A stretch of 64,000 nt of DNA. It comes from Cavenderia fasciculata. Taxonomy: Eukaryota > Evosea > Eumycetozoa > Acytosteliales > Cavenderiaceae. A program made the position numbers and the translations under genes. The notes under the pieces are model-generated. The model was given only the letters and a program-made list of their open reading frames with translations. It was not told the DNA's origin and ran no database searches. The first letter of the stretch is position 1; every line of letters starts with the position of its first letter. The stretch covers positions 372,001 to 436,000 of the forward strand of contig NW_004457723.1 of the NCBI RefSeq assembly GCF_000203815.1. Direction: 5' to 3'. Below are positions 59,146 through 64,000 of this stretch, one piece after another.

Positions 59146-62100
59146 ATGAAAGTAGTAGTTCAGATTATACTCATTGCGTTCATCTTTTGCATTCAAAGTC
59201 TAAATGCTCAGATATTATCTCCAGCAGCGCGTAAGAAAGAAAGAAAGAAAGAAGTGATAAACCCATTTTGAAAATTTAACTCCAACTCACACATAGTTTA
59301 TTTCTATTCTATTTCATTGTCTATTCTAGTTGATTCAGCGATATGGATCATTCGTCAATACGGTAGCACCATAGGACAAAATGCAGCGAGTATATGTGCA
59401 TCTCCAGCATTCATATGTTCAAGTGGTCAATTGATTAATGTGTGAGTAGTAGTAGTAGAATAATATTAATAATCAAATCATATGATCAAACTATGAACTA
59501 ACTATCAGTGATGTTATCATATCTATATCTATCTATATGTAGTAAGATAAGTAAAGAAACCACTACTTTTACTTCAACTGGATTAGTTCCAGATTCATCA
59601 TTGACTAGTCTAACGCTGCCAGAGTGTACTCAATTCGATATCCTCCCGATCAGTCTTTACAGAGGTGACCCTAATCAATCGATATTGACCAGATTAACCA
59701 ATGTCCCAAAGGTTGCATCTCTAAAGTATGTTGGATGATATATTAAAAAAACATATCAATCAATCAAACTAACTTTAGAACTACCCTACCCTTAACCTTA
59801 CCCTTAGCATGGAAGATGATGTAATTTCAAATATTCCAATTGGGTTCCTCAAACCCTTTACTCAATTGATGAGCATGGTATTAAGCTTTGGTAATGTTAC
59901 ATCGATACAAGAAGCTTCATTTGAAGTGACCTCTACAACACCACAAAATGCTTATTTGACCTTTATTGCTTTGAAAAGCTACCCATGGTTCAGCAATAGC
60001 TCTGCATCGTTGGTATGGAGAACATTGAACCTGTTGAGTATGAACATTAATTCAAGTGCAGCTGACGCACCCATTTCTCTCACCTTCTCTCCAACTGTTT
60101 TCCCAAAATTGCAATTGCTGCAACTTACCAACCTAGAAGCCCCGACTATCACAGTTACTGCAAGTTTCCTAAATATGTATGTTTGACTTTGTGTGACTGC
60201 TATCTGCAGCTTCTGATTATTTCTAACGACTCTAATATTTATTTAAACAACATAGACTTCTTTTAGCAAAGTATACCAATGGCTTTGCATTGACTGTTCC
60301 AAATCCTGGTAAAGTAGCTTTTTTGTAAGTAATAGTTTGTAGTCTCTATATGTTTTTTTTGATTATTTATCAAACAACTAATTAAACTATTATATTATTA
60401 TATAGGAGAATGGATGGTAAAACAACAGTCTCACCTCCATTGGAGCAATTTGTAAATTTAACAGGTTTGACCGCTGCTTTTTTCGATTCCAATATCTACC
60501 CTTTTACAACATTCCCTCCAAAATTGGCAAAATTGTATGTTACCTTTTATGTAGATGTAATCTAGCCTAGTTTAAAAATGCTAACAATATTATTATTATT
60601 ATTTGGTTGATTCATTTAGTTCCAAACTAAACTCGGTTATGACTACACTTCCAACATCACCACCTCCACCTGCATCATTTAAAGAGTGGATATATCAATC
60701 GATAATAGGACCTGTAGTAATTCCATGGGAGGCATTGACACCTGATAATACATCAAGATTACTTGATATTAGTAATAATCCATCACTTGGTGGATCAGTT
60801 CCAGATAGTTTCTGTATCAACAGGATCAACATTATCAATACTAATATCGGTAGTATTCCAAGTATGTTGTGTACAATTTTGAAAAATAACTATTTATTTA
60901 TTTATTTAATTATTTATTTATATTAGATTGTTATTGGTGTTATTATAATGATGTATCTGTTATTAGAACAGATTTACCATTGCCCGCTGGATTTACATGT
61001 CAACCAACAATCGATCAAACTACAGTTTACACAAAGGGGTTCAAAACTAATATAACTGGTAATTTACTCGGTTATGGTATTAATCAAACAAGTTATACTC
61101 TAACTCCTGTAGTTCCACATAAAATTTTAACGTAACTATTTATTATTTATTAAAATGATTTATTTTATTAATTAATATTCTATATCTATCTATCTCTATC
61201 TATATTTAGATTATTTTATCCAACAAATGGTCAAGAACAAATATTATCATTTAAATTAAATGAGAATCAAGGTTATACTGTAACCCTTAGCGTTCTAGAA
61301 GTTGGAATTATTTTAACATCGGTCACTGCTGACCAACAACCAAACCAAAAGGTATTGTTCACTTGGTCATTTTTATTCTACAATAATAATCTTCAACACC
61401 AATTCATTGCATCTGGACGTAATTGTGCAATAGTCAGAACCCAATACAACTCTGTCACTGGAAGCTCATCAGTCACTTGTGAATTGGATATCAATCAGTT
61501 AAATACTGCAACTTATACTTTTATGGTATCAAATGCTCATAATCAAGAAACATTCATTGTTCCTTTTAAATGTATGTTATAGTAGTAGTAGTAGTTTATA
61601 AAAAATGGACTAACACAGCTATGTTACAATATTACAGATTATCCTAGATTGTTTTCAGGACAAGTTGATTCAAACAATCAAAGTTTGATTTACTTGTTTG
61701 GTGATTTTAGACAAAATCATTCTTTGGTAAATATTACAATCAACAGTAAAATACAATGTAGTGTTGTATCATCGACTGTGGATTCAATCAATTGTACATT
61801 ATCAGAGAGTGCTGGTTATGGTCTTGCTAGTGTCAGTATAGGAGTTGATGGGTATCCATTTGAAGCAAAAGACTTTTTATATTTTACAGCTCCAAATAAT
61901 AATAATAATGGTTCAACAACTACCACAACAACAGGTGGAGGCTCAACAACACCTCAATCACAATGCCAATCATCGACATCAAATTGTTATGGACATGGAT
62001 CATGTGATGTAAAGGGTCATTGTCAATGTGACAGTGGTTATAATCCACTTGATAATTGTTTGACTAAGTGTATGTAGAAAAAAAATATTTATTAAAAATT

Positions 62101-63016
62101 AAAAACAACAAACTAATTATTATTTTTATTTAATCCAATAATAGTTACCAACACAACACCTACTACCAATTCAACAGCACCAACATCATCATTTGAAATT
62201 GATGGAACTAAATTTGATTTTGAATTGGTTGCTATTCAAGAAATTGATAATGATGGTAATGTAGTTGCAGAGTTGATGACAAACAGTTGGAATGCAACAA
62301 TCAACAGTGACAGCTCAACAACTCTAGTAAACTATCAACTTGTCAATATTAGTAATGTATTGTACATTGACACTATAGTTGAAGCAATGATATCATTCTC
62401 ATCACAAGCAAGAGATATCCAATTTGGAGATCAACTGCTCCACATCAACCCAAACTCAATCAAATTAGCATTGAATATCACCAATTGGCAATACAGCAAT
62501 CTAATATCAACACTTCGAGTTGTATTTAGAACCGATGTCAATATGAATCAAACGATTGAATATGACTGCAAACAACAATCGATATCGACATTTTCATATG
62601 ATCAACTATCATCAACCATTCAATATCTTAGAGTAATCAAAGATAACGTCCAATACAATGGTCGATTCATTGATTATGTATTATCAGATGGTAGACCAAC
62701 ATTCTCTAAAACAACATTAATCAATCAAACAACCAGTCAACAGTCATCAACAACAATGTCAACATTGATTGGAGTATCACTACCTCAATGTCAATCATGT
62801 CTTCTTGACCCTGATTTCACACCACTTTTCATCGACAACTCTCAAAGTGAATGTGATTCAACCAACAGTAAAACATGGAAGATTATTGTTGGTGTTGTTG
62901 TTGGTGGAAGTGTCTTGCTAGCAGCCATAGTTGGATGTGCTATCTATCTCAAAAATTCAAATTTCAAATACTCTAAACCTATCATATTTATGAAAGCACT
63001 TAAAAACAAGGTGTGA
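59146..63016 (+). CDS. ComC-like surface glycoprotein (LRR-like, IPT/TIG-like, EGF-like, TM)
   Basis: Eleven exons: 59146-59230, 59330-59441, 59543-59725, 59808-60176, 60256-60324, 60406-60534, 60620-60861, 60927-61131, 61210-61571, 61638-62069 and 62145-63016, giving 1019 residues with phases that agree throughout. A signal peptide (about 1-23) is followed by an LRR-like N-terminal half, IPT/TIG-like strand regions (about 480-660), a Thr/Gly spacer and one EGF-like module, CYGHGSCDVKGHCQCDSGY. The large last exon is the ComC-type beta-sandwich ending SLPQCQSCLLDP, then a TM (about 973-996) and a short basic tail. Family members act in dictyostelid cell-cell recognition and spore or prespore signalling. 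Many N-glycosylation sequons occur. It heads a tandem pair. Confidence 0.87.
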
Positions 63017-63406
63017 ACAGTAGACATACAAATAACCTGACTACTTGTACAATAAAAATTAATCACTCCTTTTTTTTTTTTAAATACATTAGCAAATTCC
63101 AATCCTTCTAATGTTGTTGTATACCTTCATTCTTATTTATTGTTATTTGTTACTACTAACTAGTAGATCGATAGTCCATCCTTTGGTAATATTTAAAAAA
63201 AGGAAAAAAAACCTGGGCGGCACCAACAAAATTTTTAGTGATTCTGTTCTATGATAGTTTGTATTCACGCGTGATATGATACAGATATCTAGATCTTTGT
63301 TGTGTTGCGGTGTGACAATGAAGAAGCGAGCGACCATGGTCATGTTCATTGCATTCGGTCGAAATGGAGAAGGATGGATGGACAATTTCTTTTCTAATCA
63401 TCAACA
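63017..63406. other. Intergenic between the ComC-like pair
   Basis: TCACGCGTGA (about 63267-63276) is a 10-bp palindrome within a GC-richer patch (about 63205-63370) before the second gene. No gene is recognised. Confidence 0.45.
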
Positions 63407-64000
63407 ATGAAAGATAGAATCAAACAGATAACAACAACATTTGTTATTCTATTTTATTTATTATTTATCAGTCAGAGTACAACAATCACCACAGCCCAGG
63501 GTATCCCTGCCTCTGAATGTAAGTTTTTTTGTTCAACTGGGCAATAAATATAATATGATTATAGTTTCTAACAATGATTATTTGTGATGGTCTTTCTTTT
63601 AATATTTATTCTTTAGTAAACTCTGCAATATGGATCATTCGACAATACGGTAGCACCATTGTACAAGAAGAAGCGATCATATGTGCATCTCCAGCATTCA
63701 TATGTTCAGGTGGTCATATCGTTAATGTGTGAGTATTTATTCTTTGTACAAAATTTGATTGAATCATTATTATTATTATTATTATACATATTTTGAGTTT
63801 GTTTGTTTGATATTAAAACTACTATCTATCTTTGTTCACTATATAGTTTAGTGAATGCCGCAACCACTACATATTCTGCATCTGGAGGGACGGGAATGCC
63901 TGACCCACTCTTGACGGTCATTGATTTACCGCAATGCACTAGATTCGACGTTCAACAAACCATCCCTTATATCGCTGATCGTAAGCAATCCCTTCTCGAT
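63407..64000 (+). CDS. ComC-like surface protein, tandem paralogue, 3' end outside window
   Basis: Exons 63407-63518, 63617-63728 and 63847 to the window edge. Signal peptide about 1-31 (FVILFYLLFISQSTTITTAQ). Exon 2 is 112 bp, the same length and phase as exon 2 of the upstream gene, and nearly the same protein: SAIWIIRQYGSTI...ICASPAFICSGGHIVNV. Exon 3 follows LVNAATTTYSASG, as in the upstream copy ETTTFTSTG. A clear recent tandem duplicate. Only 100 or so residues are visible. Confidence 0.85.

Overview
The window looks like nuclear DNA of a dictyostelid social amoeba. Intergenic DNA is very AT-rich. Introns are short (about 60 to 180 bp), AT-rich and GT..AG. Many proteins carry Gln, Asn, Ser or Thr runs, and several families are typical of this group: FNIP repeats, cAMP-receptor-like GPCRs, ComC-like surface proteins and BTB-TLDc proteins. 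Coding GC is higher than I would expect for Dictyostelium discoideum, so an early-branching dictyostelid (Cavenderia or Heterostelium type) is my guess; the species cannot be fixed from this window. Exon limits below were read by hand from splice motifs, and reading-frame phase was checked across each junction.

Layout, left to right. Positions 1-13107 are mostly minus-strand genes: a truncated BAR-RhoGEF-PH protein, F-actin capping protein beta, RNA polymerase I subunit RPA43, an Ac45/Big1-type V-ATPase accessory protein, a RING protein with SUMO-interacting motifs that diverges from a plus-strand RMI2 homologue, and an NTF2/SnoaL-like small protein. A plus-strand myotubularin phosphatase follows (14955-18636). 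A tRNA-Glu neighbourhood rich in repeats (18.9-20.2 kb) leads into a tandem array of four minus-strand BTB-TLDc genes plus a TLDc relic (20.2-26.9 kb), with a secreted ependymin-related gene between the relic and the array. Next are NDUFV1 of respiratory complex I, a small GPI-anchored-looking protein, a cytochrome b5-fused front-end fatty acid desaturase and a cAMP-receptor-like GPCR (27-36 kb). A gag-like fossil and a foldback repeat (36.4-37.0 kb) precede a 1945-residue Cep192/SPD-2 homologue, a small FNIP-repeat protein and a FAM91 homologue.

A tRNA-Ile at 47.1 kb carries, upstream, a second copy of the element found upstream of tRNA-Glu, and downstream a duplicated tRNA tail and a decayed LINE-like fragment. 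The right part holds an F-box/Kelch protein, a seven-TM protein, a four-TM protein, an unassigned protein with repeated charged helices, a DUS2-type dihydrouridine synthase, and two tandem ComC-like adhesion or signalling proteins, the second cut by the window end.

Functional links are limited, as expected of eukaryotic chromosomal DNA. The most suggestive are the divergent RING/SIM ubiquitin ligase and RMI2 pair (both tied to genome stability), the BTB-TLDc tandem family with intron gain or loss and decay, the tandem ComC-like pair, and the two tRNA genes that share the same upstream element in the same relative orientation.
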